Part shown: positions 16,569 to 25,038 of the stretch, one piece after another
Layout of the letters: each line of letters opens with the position of its first letter
Numbering within the stretch: position 1 is the first letter of the stretch
NCBI GenBank assembly: GCA_024226255.1
Contig: JAAELU010000396.1
Span: forward strand, 1 to 34,276
Direction: 5' to 3'
Origin: a bacterium
GTDB lineage: Bacteria; Actinomycetota; Acidimicrobiia; Spongiisociales; UBA5794
DNA: 34,276 nucleotides
Made by a program: the position numbers and the translations under genes
Notes under the pieces: generated by a model
Database searches by the model: none
The model's input: the letters and a program-made list of their open reading frames with translations, nothing else
What the model was told of the DNA's origin: nothing

Positions 16569-18496
16569 GGAGAGCATTTGCCCTCGGGCTTCTGGCGGTT
16601 CTGGTGGCCGCGGGGCCCGCCCGAGCCCAAGAAACCCAGCCAGAGCTGAGAATCGACTCAGTCGACCAGTCGGATTTCCCGAATGTCGTCCTCACGGTGA
16701 CGGTGCCGACAGAACTGAACAGCTTGGACCTGATTCCCGAGAACTTCTTTGTGTCGGAGAATGGCCGCAGCGTCGACTTCGAGGTAGAGCAACTGCCGGC
16801 ATCGGAGCTGCAGATCGCACTGTTGATCGACACTTCCGGAAGCATGGCCGGTTCACCAATCCGCGCAGCTCGTGACTCTGTCATGGGCTTCGTCGACGCG
16901 ATGCCCGACGACGTCGAGATGTCCTTGCTCGGGTTCGGAGCTACATCCCGGTTGATCGTTCCATTCACGTCGGACCAGGACGCGATCCTTTCGGGTCTCA
17001 ACAGCCTGAGCGCCGGTGGAGAGACCGCCCTCTATGACGGCCTCCTGCAGGCCGCCGCAAGCTTTGAGGGCACGGCCGACGGACGGCGCACCATCGTCAT
17101 TCTGACCGATGGTGGTGACACGGTGAGCAACGCAACCCTCGACGAGGCCCTCGTAGAGCTCATCGGTTCCGAGGCGCGTTTGGTCATTATCGAACTGGAG
17201 TCACCCGAGAGTGACCGCAACGTTCTCCTCCGTCTCGAGGCGGCGACCGGGGGTTCACTGGTTCCTGCATCAGACCCAGAGGCTCTGAATGGCATCTATG
17301 CCGAAGCGGCATCTGACCTGATCAACCAGTACGAGCTGATGTTCGAAGCGAATGGCCAGGGACCAACGGACTTAGCTGTCGCGGTGCGGACCGAGGAGAT
17401 AACGGCACACGGGAGCGTCGTGGCCCATTTCCCGATTCCAACGCCGATAGTCGAGACTCCCTCAACGACCACAACGACCGTGCCCACGACGACCGCGGCT
17501 CCCATCGTGACGGCGGCGGTCCCAGCCGAGATCAATGTTCCTTGGTACGCCACCACAACCGGCCTGATGGTCGGAGGCGCATCGATATTTGCGGCGGCGA
17601 CCTTGGTGCTGCTGCTACTACTACCGACACGCAAACGTGCAGTGGCGGCATTCAACTCGCTTACCGGGATCGCCGGGAGGGCCCAGCAGGGTAGATTCAG
17701 CGAATTGACCAACAAGGCGACGCTGTTCGCCGAGGACACTCTCAAGCGCGGCAAGGGAGAGGGACGGCTCCGACTCAAGCTGGATCACGCCGGCCTGCGA
17801 ATCCGTGATGGCGAGTTCCTCTTGGTGTTGTTCGCCTTCACTCTGGTGGCAACGGTCGGCGGCCTGCTCTTCTTGGGCCCACTGGTGGGAGCGGCATTCG
17901 GCGGGATTGTGATTCTCATTGCGATGGCAATCCTCAACTACTTGGGCACCCGTCGCGCCAACAAGTTCCGTATGCAGCTCCCGGATTCGCTGCAACTGAT
18001 TTCCGGGAGCTTGCGAGCTGGATTCGGCCTGAACCAGGCGATCACCGCGGTCGCCGGCGAGCAGGATGCTCCTGCGAACGAGGAATTCGCTCGGGCACAG
18101 CTCGAGGTTCACTTGGGACGGGAAGTGGAGGATGCGTTGCGTTCGATGGCCGTCCGCACACAGTCGGAGGACCTGCCATGGGTTGCCGAGGCGATTCAGA
18201 TCCACCGTGAGATTGGTGGCGACGTGGCCGACCTCTTGGACCAGATCGCGGCCACCGTACGTGAACGGGAGCGCGTCCGCGGCCAAATCCAGGTCCTGAG
18301 CGCCGAGGGCAAGGTATCGGGAATCGTGCTTGTCCTACTTCCGTTTGTGATCGCCTTCCTGACGTGGACGGTCGCTCCGGAATACATCGGAGAGTTGACC
18401 ACCACCTCAACTGGACAGCTCATGCTGGCCGGAGGGCTCGGCTCGATGATCATCGGAATCTTCTGGATACGACGCATTGTGAGGTTGGAGTTCTAA
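16565..18496 (+). CDS. von Willebrand A domain fused to TadB (type II secretion F platform)
   Basis: This 643-aa protein joins two modules. Residues 1-22 look like a signal peptide (GPARAQ). An exported vWA domain (about 82-260) has a complete MIDAS: D89-T-S91-G-S93, T154 and D182. A threonine/proline linker (about 296-320) leads to a membrane helix (332-353), a basic cytoplasmic stretch, and a TadB-type T2SSF domain (about 415-643) with paired N- and C-terminal helices and the core LPDSLQLISGSLRAGFGL. Ordinary TadB proteins are about 300 aa and lack the vWA part. The GTG start overlaps the cpaF stop. Reading is continuous with no frameshift, so the fusion is real in this sequence. It implies a metal-dependent adhesion domain tethered to the pilus platform. 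Confidence 0.9.
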   Translation: MRRAFALGLLAVLVAAGPARAQETQPELRIDSVDQSDFPNVVLTVTVPTELNSLDLIPENFFVSENGRSVDFEVEQLPASELQIALLIDTSGSMAGSPIRAARDSVMGFVDAMPDDVEMSLLGFGATSRLIVPFTSDQDAILSGLNSLSAGGETALYDGLLQAAASFEGTADGRRTIVILTDGGDTVSNATLDEALVELIGSEARLVIIELESPESDRNVLLRLEAATGGSLVPASDPEALNGIYAEAASDLINQYELMFEANGQGPTDLAVAVRTEEITAHGSVVAHFPIPTPIVETPSTTTTTVPTTTAAPIVTAAVPAEINVPWYATTTGLMVGGASIFAAATLVLLLLLPTRKRAVAAFNSLTGIAGRAQQGRFSELTNKATLFAEDTLKRGKGEGRLRLKLDHAGLRIRDGEFLLVLFAFTLVATVGGLLFLGPLVGAAFGGIVILIAMAILNYLGTRRANKFRMQLPDSLQLISGSLRAGFGLNQAITAVAGEQDAPANEEFARAQLEVHLGREVEDALRSMAVRTQSEDLPWVAEAIQIHREIGGDVADLLDQIAATVRERERVRGQIQVLSAEGKVSGIVLVLLPFVIAFLTWTVAPEYIGELTTTSTGQLMLAGGLGSMIIGIFWIRRIVRLEF

Positions 18497-19380
18497 TGCC
18501 GATTTATGTCATCCTCGCGGCATTGGCGGTCGGAATCGCCCTGCCATTGGCCATCGTGAGCGTCGGCTCCGGTGAGGCCGGGGTATTTGCCCGGCGGCGG
18601 GTCAAGGGAGAGAAGAAGTCTGCCAACGCCGACAGCTTCATCCTTGAAGGATCCGCCGGAGAACGTGTTGTGGCTCCTGCACTCGGTTCCTTGTTCCGCA
18701 CACTGCGCAGGCTTACCCCGGTCGGTCTGATGGAGGCGCTGGATCGTCGGATAGGCCTTGCCGGACTCTCGATTCGTGCAGAAACTGTGATCTTCATCAA
18801 GATTCTGTTGGCCGTCGGTGCAGTTCTGGCTGCTCAGCAGTTCTCGTTGGATCTGCTTCCGATGGTCCTGGTGACGATTGTTGCCTTCCTGGTTCCCGAT
18901 GCTCTGATCAATTCCGTAGGTAAGGAGCGTCAAGGGCAGATTCTGCTTGCGCTGCCGTCGGTCATCGACCAGCTACGCATGAGCGTCGAAGCGGGCGTCG
19001 GGTTCGAGGCAGCGGTTGGTCGTGCGGCCAAGGCCGGAGACGGCCCTCTGGCACAGGAATTGCGGCACACGCTCCAGGAGATGCAGATCGGCGCCTCGCG
19101 CTCGGAGGCCCTGCACCACCTCGCTGATCGGAATGATGTATCTGAGCTGCGCACCTTGGTGGCGGCCGTCAGCCAGTCAGAAGACTTCGGTATTCCGGTA
19201 GCCCACGTGCTCCGAGTCCAGGCGGATGAATTGCGGGGACGCCGCAAACAGCGAGCCGAGGAACGTGCGATGAAGATCCCCGTAAAGATGGTCTTTCCGC
19301 TCGTGCTGTGCATATTCCCCGCTCTGATGCTGGTGTTATTGGGTCCGGCGACCCTGCGGATTGTGGACGCGCTGCTATGA
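18496..19380 (+). CDS. tadC: Tad pilus platform protein TadC
   Basis: This 294-aa inner-membrane protein is the second T2SSF platform subunit. It has an N-terminal helix (2-24), a cytoplasmic segment, two central helices (about 92-140), and the cytoplasmic domain LPSVIDQLRMSVEAGVGFEAAVGRAA to QSEDFGIPVAHVLRVQADELRGRRKQRAEERAMKIP. A final membrane hairpin is typical of TadC. It is translationally coupled to the preceding gene (TAATG, 1-nt overlap), which rules out the upstream in-frame start. TadB and TadC usually form the platform that the CpaF motor drives. Confidence 0.92.
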   Translation: MPIYVILAALAVGIALPLAIVSVGSGEAGVFARRRVKGEKKSANADSFILEGSAGERVVAPALGSLFRTLRRLTPVGLMEALDRRIGLAGLSIRAETVIFIKILLAVGAVLAAQQFSLDLLPMVLVTIVAFLVPDALINSVGKERQGQILLALPSVIDQLRMSVEAGVGFEAAVGRAAKAGDGPLAQELRHTLQEMQIGASRSEALHHLADRNDVSELRTLVAAVSQSEDFGIPVAHVLRVQADELRGRRKQRAEERAMKIPVKMVFPLVLCIFPALMLVLLGPATLRIVDALL

Positions 19381-20381
19381 GTAACTCAGCTATCGGTACC
19401 CCCAGCGCAGGCTCCAACCGTGAGGTCGCTCGTTCCATCAACAACATCATGGACACGGGGCTGACCGACGCTTCGCCTCACCACATCATTGCCACCGGCT
19501 ATGAACCCCTCGATGGGGCACTCGACGGTGGTCTGCACACAGGCGACCTCATCCTGGTCGGGGGGCTTCCCGGGATCGGCAAGACGGTGGCGACCCTGCA
19601 GTGGGCGCGCAATATCGCGGCCGACGGGCTACCAGTGGTCTACGCGTGTTATGAGCACGATGAGGCTTCGCTATTCAGCAGGCTGCTGCTCTCCGAGGTC
19701 GGAGATCTGGCGCAGGCGAGCGGTGACTCGACTTCATCAGAGATTCGCCGTGCTGCGTTGGACGCGGGATCCAATCCGTCCGACTTCAACGACATAGTTC
19801 GCGGCAGCCTTGTGTTGCGAGCAGCCAAGGCCCGTATGCAGGCCTACGGGGATGAGCTGATGCTTTGTTCGGCTTCCCCGACGGATCTCGACATACCGGC
19901 CCTCGAGCAACTCCTGAATGAGCGCGACGGCGATACCGCCGTGCTGTTCGTCGACCATCTGCAGAAGGTCAGTTCGGTCCATGGCGACATGACCGTCGAT
20001 GAGATTGCTGTGGAACTCAAGGCGCTTGCCATGCGCCATGGCATTGCGGTTGTTGGCGTCGTCGGTGCCTCGTCAGGGGCGCTTGGATTGCGGCGCCTCC
20101 GGCTGCAACATCTTCAGGAAGCCGACGGGCTCGGCTACGAGGCCGATTTGGTGATCATGCTGAACGACAAGATGACTGCTGTCTCCAAGCGACACACTGC
20201 GTTCGATTCAGTCCGAGCCGACGACTTCCGGTCATTGGTTGTCTTTTCGATTGAGAAGAACCGCAACGGGCCGGCTGGAATCGACCTCGAGTACCGCAAG
20301 GACTTCGCCCACTATCGGTTTGATCCGAGCGGATCCGTTCTCGAAGAGTCGCTCGTCGACGGAGTCCTGATTACGGAATAG
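19377..20381 (+). CDS. DnaB-core P-loop ATPase at the end of the Tad operon
   Basis: This 334-aa protein is a RecA-fold ATPase of the DnaB/SF4 type. It has GGLHTGDLILVGGLPGIGKT with Walker A at 63-70, a catalytic-type glutamate E93 in YACYEHDE, Walker B VLFVDHLQ (189-196), and the DnaB-like KNRNGPAG (294-301) followed by a terminal beta segment. The DnaB primase-binding N-terminal domain is missing, so it is not a replicative helicase; a KaiC/RadA-like regulatory ATPase is an alternative. Its ATG overlaps the tadC stop by 4 nt (ATGA), so it is translated with the pilus genes. A role in regulating the motor or DNA uptake is speculation. A hairpin follows at 20422. Confidence 0.85.
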   Translation: MSNSAIGTPSAGSNREVARSINNIMDTGLTDASPHHIIATGYEPLDGALDGGLHTGDLILVGGLPGIGKTVATLQWARNIAADGLPVVYACYEHDEASLFSRLLLSEVGDLAQASGDSTSSEIRRAALDAGSNPSDFNDIVRGSLVLRAAKARMQAYGDELMLCSASPTDLDIPALEQLLNERDGDTAVLFVDHLQKVSSVHGDMTVDEIAVELKALAMRHGIAVVGVVGASSGALGLRRLRLQHLQEADGLGYEADLVIMLNDKMTAVSKRHTAFDSVRADDFRSLVVFSIEKNRNGPAGIDLEYRKDFAHYRFDPSGSVLEESLVDGVLITE

Positions 20382-20398
20382 CTCGCAGAGCTCGCTTC

Positions 20399-20431
20399 GT
20401 ATCAGGTATCCCGTATCAAGTATCACGTACC
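20399..20431. repeat. GTATC heptad array, five units
   Basis: GTATC or GTAC cores start at 20399, 20406, 20413, 20420 and 20427, exactly 7 nt apart. This is the reverse orientation of the GATAC array at 20765-20806. It sits directly after the DnaB-like gene. Confidence 0.8.
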
Positions 20432-20447
20432 GCTTTTTGTACGTGAT
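20422..20447 (+). terminator. Hairpin after the Tad operon
   Basis: ATCACGTAC pairs perfectly with GTACGTGAT across an eight-base loop containing TTTTT. It lies between the convergent DnaB-like gene and the small membrane ORF and could stop transcription from either side, although the T-run is in the loop and not after the stem. It overlaps the heptad array. Confidence 0.4.
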
Positions 20448-20455
20448 CTGGCGCA

Positions 20456-20737
20456 CTAGGACCTGAAGCAATCCGCAGCGAGGTAGGCGGCAAATCCCGC
20501 AGCCACTCCGAACGCGAGGCCGAGCAGCCCAAACACCAGCTTCTCTGCGCGCGAGCTATTGCCGGGTCGGTAGTAGTCGATGCTGAGTCCAGCGAGATTG
20601 ACGAGAGTGACGAGCCGCAGCCGGCGCATGATTCGCAGAGTTGGCCCCTCGCCCAAGACTCCCGCCTGGTAGAAGGCGGCGCGGCTCATCGAGCCGCAAT
20701 AGATCGCCGCGGCCAGCCACCAGAAGCACCGAATCAA
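20456..20737 (-). CDS. Small hypothetical membrane protein
   Basis: This 93-aa ORF begins with TTG and ends just inside the tad-operon hairpin. Its sequence suggests two or three hydrophobic segments: WWLAAAIYCGSM, VTLVNLAGLSI, and VFGLLGLAFGVAAGFAAYLA. I do not recognise the family. The start is uncertain; an internal ATG (MSRAAF) is possible. It is bracketed by opposite-facing GATAC heptad arrays, so it might be carried by that repeat element. Codon use is not strikingly different from neighbours, but the ORF is short and could be spurious. Confidence 0.45.
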   Translation of the reverse strand: MIRCFWWLAAAIYCGSMSRAAFYQAGVLGEGPTLRIMRRLRLVTLVNLAGLSIDYYRPGNSSRAEKLVFGLLGLAFGVAAGFAAYLAADCFRS

Positions 20738-20764
20738 GGTGACTGTGGAGCCCTTTCCTTGCGG

Positions 20765-20806
20765 GATACGTGATACGTGATACGGGGTACGGGATACGGG
20801 ATACGG
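20765..20806. repeat. GATACGG/T heptad array, six units
   Basis: Six 7-bp units (GATACGT, GATACGT, GATACGG, GGTACGG, GATACGG, GATACGG) run without interruption. It is the mirror of the array at 20399-20431, so the two flank 20432-20764 as imperfect inverted repeats. Confidence 0.85.
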
Positions 20807-20835
20807 TGATCAGGTGGCGTGCTGCTCTGCGGTCG

Positions 20836-22590
20836 TTACCTGATCACCATTAGAACGGCCCCGCTGGCAACCGTGTCGCCGGGTTGGACTCGGAGGTCGA
20901 CGATCTCGCCATCGATGGGGGACTTGATCTCGTTCTCCATCTTCATTGCCTCGAGGACGCAGATCGCCTCACCGGCTTCGACCTCGGTGCCGGCCGCTCT
21001 GTGGACCTTGACGATGGTGCCTTGCATCGGTGCCGTGATGACGCCGGCTGAATCTCCGGAAGACTCCTGGCGTTCCAATTTCGGGGCGCGGCGCCGTGGC
21101 GCGGCCCGCTGTCCGGCACTCTGCGGTGCTGTCATGACGGGGGCCCAGTAGCGGACCACGAAGCGGCGCCCGCCTACCTCAACGGTCATGGAGCGCTCTT
21201 CGGTCTCTTCGTCTTCGGGTATCGCTGGAGTCGTGCCCTTGGTGAGGGCCGAGAAGTCGAGCTCATCTGTGATGAATGTGGTCCAGTACTTGCCGGACTT
21301 GAACTCGTCGGTGTCGAGAATCAGCAACTGGGCACCGATTGTCGTTTCGACGCCTGAGATCTTGAAGGATTCGAGCGCCCGATGGCCCCGCGCGATTGCT
21401 TCTTCCCGGTCACGGCCCCAGACCACGAGTTTGGCAATCATGTTGTCGTAGTACTGGCTGATAGCCGATCCGGCGAGCACCCCGCTGTCGACGCGGATGC
21501 CAAGGCCGGCGGGTTCCTGATACTCGATGATATCGCCGGGGTTGGGAAGGAAGCCGGCAGCCGGATCCTCAGCATTCACTCGGAATTCGATGGCGTGGCC
21601 GGTCGCAGGCGGATTAGCGGCAAAAGAGAGCTTCTCGCCCGCAGCTACCCGCAGTTGCTCCTTCACCAAATCGATTCCCGTCACCATCTCGGTGATCGTG
21701 TGCTCGACCTGGATGCGAGTGTTCATCTCCAGGAAGAAGAAGGCGCCATCGGAGTCGAGGAGGAATTCGACCGTACCGGCGTTGACATAATTGGCGGCGC
21801 GGGCAACGGCCAGCGCTGCTTCGCCGAGCCCGGCGCGTTGTGTCTCCGAGAAGTGAGTCGCCGGAGTCTCCTCGATGAGTTTCTGGTGGCGTCGCTGAAT
21901 CGAACAGTCACGCTCGCCGAGAAAGGCGGCATTGCCGTGGGTGTCCAGGATGATCTGCGCCTCGATGTGGCGGGGTTTGCTGAGGTATCGCTCTATGTAG
22001 ACCTCGGGGCTGGCGAACCAGGCGTCGGCTTCTCGCTGGGCGCTCTCAAACGCTGACTCGAGTTCGTTCTCCTCCCATACGACCTTGAGGCCTTTGCCGC
22101 CGCCGCCGTGGGCGGCCTTGATCGCCAGGGGATAGCCGTGTTCCTTGGCAAACGCGGTCACTACTTCGATCGACTGCAGCGGTTCTACCGTCCCCGGAAC
22201 GCTGAGGACTCCGGCGGCATCGGCGGCCTTGCGTGAGGCAATCTTGTCGCCCATCATCGCGATGGCTGCGGGCGGGGGGCCGACCCATATCAGACCGGCG
22301 TCGATGACCCGCTGGGCAAAATCGGCGTTCTCCGCGAGGAATCCGTAGCCGGGATGGACTGCATCGACGTGTGATTCGCGGGCGATCTCGAGCACCCGAT
22401 CGATGTTGAGGTATGACTCTGCCGCCGGCGCCCCACCGACGTTCCACGCTTCGTCGGCGCGCGCAACGTGCACCGCATCCCGATCGAGCTCGGAATAGAT
22501 GGCAACGGTGCGCAGACCGAGTTCGCGCGCCGCCCGGATGACGCGGACAGCGATTTCTCCCCGATTGGCAACTAGAACTGAATCCACCAC
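20836..22590 (-). CDS. Acyl-CoA carboxylase alpha subunit (biotin carboxylase plus biotin carrier)
   Basis: This 584-aa protein carries the biotin carboxylase half-reaction and the carrier domain. The N-terminal VLVANRGEIAVRVIRAARELG, a GGGGKG glycine loop, the ATP-grasp domain, and EMNTRIQVEHTITEMVTGIDLV are canonical. The C-terminal biotinyl domain contains EAMKMEN with biotin-accepting Lys550. The length and two-part layout are as in actinobacterial AccA3/PccA proteins. It sits 37 nt downstream of the beta subunit on the same strand, so they form an operon. Biotinylation would be done by the ligase at 24298. It feeds malonyl- or methylmalonyl-CoA into fatty-acid or propionate metabolism. 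Confidence 0.96.
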   Translation of the reverse strand: MVDSVLVANRGEIAVRVIRAARELGLRTVAIYSELDRDAVHVARADEAWNVGGAPAAESYLNIDRVLEIARESHVDAVHPGYGFLAENADFAQRVIDAGLIWVGPPPAAIAMMGDKIASRKAADAAGVLSVPGTVEPLQSIEVVTAFAKEHGYPLAIKAAHGGGGKGLKVVWEENELESAFESAQREADAWFASPEVYIERYLSKPRHIEAQIILDTHGNAAFLGERDCSIQRRHQKLIEETPATHFSETQRAGLGEAALAVARAANYVNAGTVEFLLDSDGAFFFLEMNTRIQVEHTITEMVTGIDLVKEQLRVAAGEKLSFAANPPATGHAIEFRVNAEDPAAGFLPNPGDIIEYQEPAGLGIRVDSGVLAGSAISQYYDNMIAKLVVWGRDREEAIARGHRALESFKISGVETTIGAQLLILDTDEFKSGKYWTTFITDELDFSALTKGTTPAIPEDEETEERSMTVEVGGRRFVVRYWAPVMTAPQSAGQRAAPRRRAPKLERQESSGDSAGVITAPMQGTIVKVHRAAGTEVEAGEAICVLEAMKMENEIKSPIDGEIVDLRVQPGDTVASGAVLMVIR

Positions 22591-22627
22591 AGCATCCTAG
22601 GTGGAGTTAGTCGGCGCCGAGCGGGCA

Positions 22628-24178
22628 TCACAGCGGAATGTTCCCGTGCTTGCGGGGCGCCATCGCCTCACGCTTGGTGCGCAACATGTCGAGGGACCGG
22701 ATCAGGCGCCACCGCGTCTCGCGCGGCTCGATGATGTCATCCACAAGTCCCCGTTCTGCCGCCAGATACGGATGATTGAACCGCTCTTCATACTCGCCGA
22801 TGAGCTGTTGCCGCTTGGCTTCTGGCTCATCTGCTGCCGCGATTTCTCGACGGTGGATGACGTTGACGGCTCCTTGGGCGCCCATCACCGCGATTTCTGC
22901 GGTCGGCCACGCATAGACCGCGTCGGCCCGCAGCGCTCGCGAGTTCATCACGACGTAAGCGCCGCCGTAGGCCTTGCGGGTAATCACCGTCAGTTTGGGA
23001 ACCGTTGCCTCGGCATACGCGTAGAGCAGTTTGGCTCCGTGGCGGATGATGCCGTTGTGCTCCTGGTCGACGCCGGGCAGGAACCCTGGAACGTCGACGA
23101 AGGTGATGACCGGAATGTTGAATGCATCACAGAAGCGAATGAACCTGGCTGCCTTGACCGAGGCGTCGATATTCAGCGTGCCCGCAAGCACCGCCGGCTC
23201 ATTGCCAACAATGCCGACCGAGTAGCCATCGAGTCGGGCGAGACCAACCACAATGTTGCCGGCGAAGTGTTCATGAACCTGATAGAACTCCCCGTCATCG
23301 ACGACCATCTCGACGAGATCCACCATGCTGTATGGCTGGTTCGTTGAGTCGGGAATGACCTCCGTGAGGTCCTCGTCCATCCTGTCGGCGCGATCAGTCG
23401 GCGTGAAGTAGGGCGGCACCTCCATATTGTTCGAAGGCAGGAACGACAGCAGGTACCGAACCTCCTCGAGAGCAGCTCGACCGCTCGGTGAAACGAAGTG
23501 AGTTACTCCGGAACGTGATCCGTGTATCGAGGCGCCGCCGAGGTCCTCAAAAGTGACTTCCTCGCCGGTGACTGCCTTGATGACATCTGGACCTGTAATG
23601 AAGAGGTGGGAAGTGTCGGCCACCTGGTAGACAAAGTCTGTGATCGCAGGCGAGTACACAGCGCCGCCGGCGCATGGGCCCATGATCACCGAGATCTGGG
23701 GGATGACCCCCGAGGCGCGTACGTTGCGTTCGAAGATTCGGCCGTAACCGTCGAGGGCAACAATTCCTTCTTGGATTCTGGCTCCGCCGCTGTCTTTGAT
23801 ACCGATCAGAGGCGAGCCGGTATCCATGGCGAGGTCCATGACCTTACAAATCTTGTCGGCGACTACTTCGCCGAGCGAGCCACCGAACTGCGTGAAGTCC
23901 TCGGCGAACACAAAGACGTGGCGGCCGTCGATCGTGCCGTGCCCGGTCACGACTGCGTCGCCGGCGGGCCGTCGTTCTTCGATGCCGAATCCCGTGGCTT
24001 GATGACGAGCGAGTATGTCGAATTCCTGGAAACTGCCTTTGTCGAGCAGCAGTTTGATTCGCTCACGCGCCGTCAGTTTGCCCAGATCATGCTGGCGGTC
24101 GACGGCACGTTGATTAGAAGGCGCCAGCGCCTCGTCACGCACTCGTCGGAGCTTTGCGATCTTTTCGTCTGTACTCAA
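22628..24178 (-). CDS. Acyl-CoA carboxylase beta (carboxyltransferase) subunit, PccB/AccD5-like
   Basis: This 516-aa protein transfers the carboxyl group to acyl-CoA. It has the KLTARERIKLLLDKGSF start, FAEDFTQFGGSLGE, a GGARIQEG oxyanion site, GPCAGGAVYSPA, and a second GGAYVVM site. The open frame extends to 24286, but the family N-terminus begins at LSTDEKIAKL, where a TTG lies 5 nt after GAGGGG; this fixes the start at 24178. At the residue known to influence acyl-chain choice (Asp in human PCCB, Cys in AccD5, Ile in Streptomyces AccB) it has V409, so both acetyl- and propionyl-CoA use is possible. It is divergent from the biotin ligase. Confidence 0.95.
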   Translation of the reverse strand: MSTDEKIAKLRRVRDEALAPSNQRAVDRQHDLGKLTARERIKLLLDKGSFQEFDILARHQATGFGIEERRPAGDAVVTGHGTIDGRHVFVFAEDFTQFGGSLGEVVADKICKVMDLAMDTGSPLIGIKDSGGARIQEGIVALDGYGRIFERNVRASGVIPQISVIMGPCAGGAVYSPAITDFVYQVADTSHLFITGPDVIKAVTGEEVTFEDLGGASIHGSRSGVTHFVSPSGRAALEEVRYLLSFLPSNNMEVPPYFTPTDRADRMDEDLTEVIPDSTNQPYSMVDLVEMVVDDGEFYQVHEHFAGNIVVGLARLDGYSVGIVGNEPAVLAGTLNIDASVKAARFIRFCDAFNIPVITFVDVPGFLPGVDQEHNGIIRHGAKLLYAYAEATVPKLTVITRKAYGGAYVVMNSRALRADAVYAWPTAEIAVMGAQGAVNVIHRREIAAADEPEAKRQQLIGEYEERFNHPYLAAERGLVDDIIEPRETRWRLIRSLDMLRTKREAMAPRKHGNIPL

Positions 24179-24297
24179 CTCGTCCCCTCGACGTCTGGCT
24201 CGAAGCGTATTTCCTCGAGTAAGTGATTCGGCATCGTTCTCGAGAATTAGGCTCGATAGGTCGACCCTTACACATCTTTGACTCACGGAGCATCCAG

Positions 24298-25023
24298 ATG
24301 GCTACACCATACGTCACTCGAATAGAGGACCGAGTCCACTCGACCCAGGATTATGCCCGAATCGAATTCGAGACGTCGCAGAAACAGCGGCCGGTGCTCG
24401 TGATCGCGCACGCCCAGGACGCGGGCCGCGGCCGCAGGGACAACCCTTGGTGGAATTGCCCTCGTTCGATGTTGGCATCGCTCGCCGTCACCAGTCCGCC
24501 GGTTGAGCATGTGACGCTGGTGCCGCTCATGGCGGGTCTGGCTGCGCATCACGCCGCGGAATCCCAGTTGGGTGTGGAGACGTCTCTGAAGTGGCCCAAT
24601 GATGTCCTGATCGGTGCTGCCAAGGTCGGCGGCATCCTGTCAGAACGCAGGGACGACACGCTGGTCGTGGGCTGTGGTCTCAATCTGTGGTGGCCGGACG
24701 CACCCGACGGAGCAGCTGGTTTGGTCGAACATGATCCTGGCCAATCAGCCGCTGTCGACCTTGCCCACGACTGGGTCGCTCGCATTCTCAAAGCACTCAA
24801 CGGTCTCCCCGACAGCTTCGACAAGGCTACTTACGTCGAGGCTTGTACAACCATCGGTCGCCATATCACCTGGACTCCCAACGGCGAGGGTCGGGCGGTC
24901 GGAATCAGCGCCGACGGCGCCCTCGTGGTTGACACGGAGTCCGGCCAGCGGACTATTCGCTCCGGCGAGGTCAGCCACGTCCGGCCCGCTACGATTCCCC
25001 CGGCGACTCCGGACAAAGAGTGA
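24298..25023 (+). CDS. birA: Biotin-[acetyl-CoA carboxylase] ligase (BirA type, no DNA-binding domain)
   Basis: This 241-aa enzyme activates biotin as biotinyl-AMP and attaches it to the carrier lysine of the carboxylase next door. It has GRGRRDNPWW (43-52), the biotin-binding loop, KWPNDV (98-103), and K109 in KVGGIL, then a C-terminal SH3-like domain. It lacks the N-terminal winged helix of Escherichia coli BirA, so it should not be a repressor. The frame is open 25 codons upstream, but the ATG at 24298 with GGAG upstream matches the family. It diverges from the carboxylase operon over 119 nt, and the next gene follows after 15 nt. Confidence 0.93.
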   Translation: MATPYVTRIEDRVHSTQDYARIEFETSQKQRPVLVIAHAQDAGRGRRDNPWWNCPRSMLASLAVTSPPVEHVTLVPLMAGLAAHHAAESQLGVETSLKWPNDVLIGAAKVGGILSERRDDTLVVGCGLNLWWPDAPDGAAGLVEHDPGQSAAVDLAHDWVARILKALNGLPDSFDKATYVEACTTIGRHITWTPNGEGRAVGISADGALVVDTESGQRTIRSGEVSHVRPATIPPATPDKE

Positions 25024-25038
25024 CAACGAGGTGACCAG

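Noticed and set aside
21382..24226. Several plus-strand ORFs of 220-250 aa over the carboxylase genes
   Set aside because: Antisense to strongly conserved carboxylase subunits; no domain visible.
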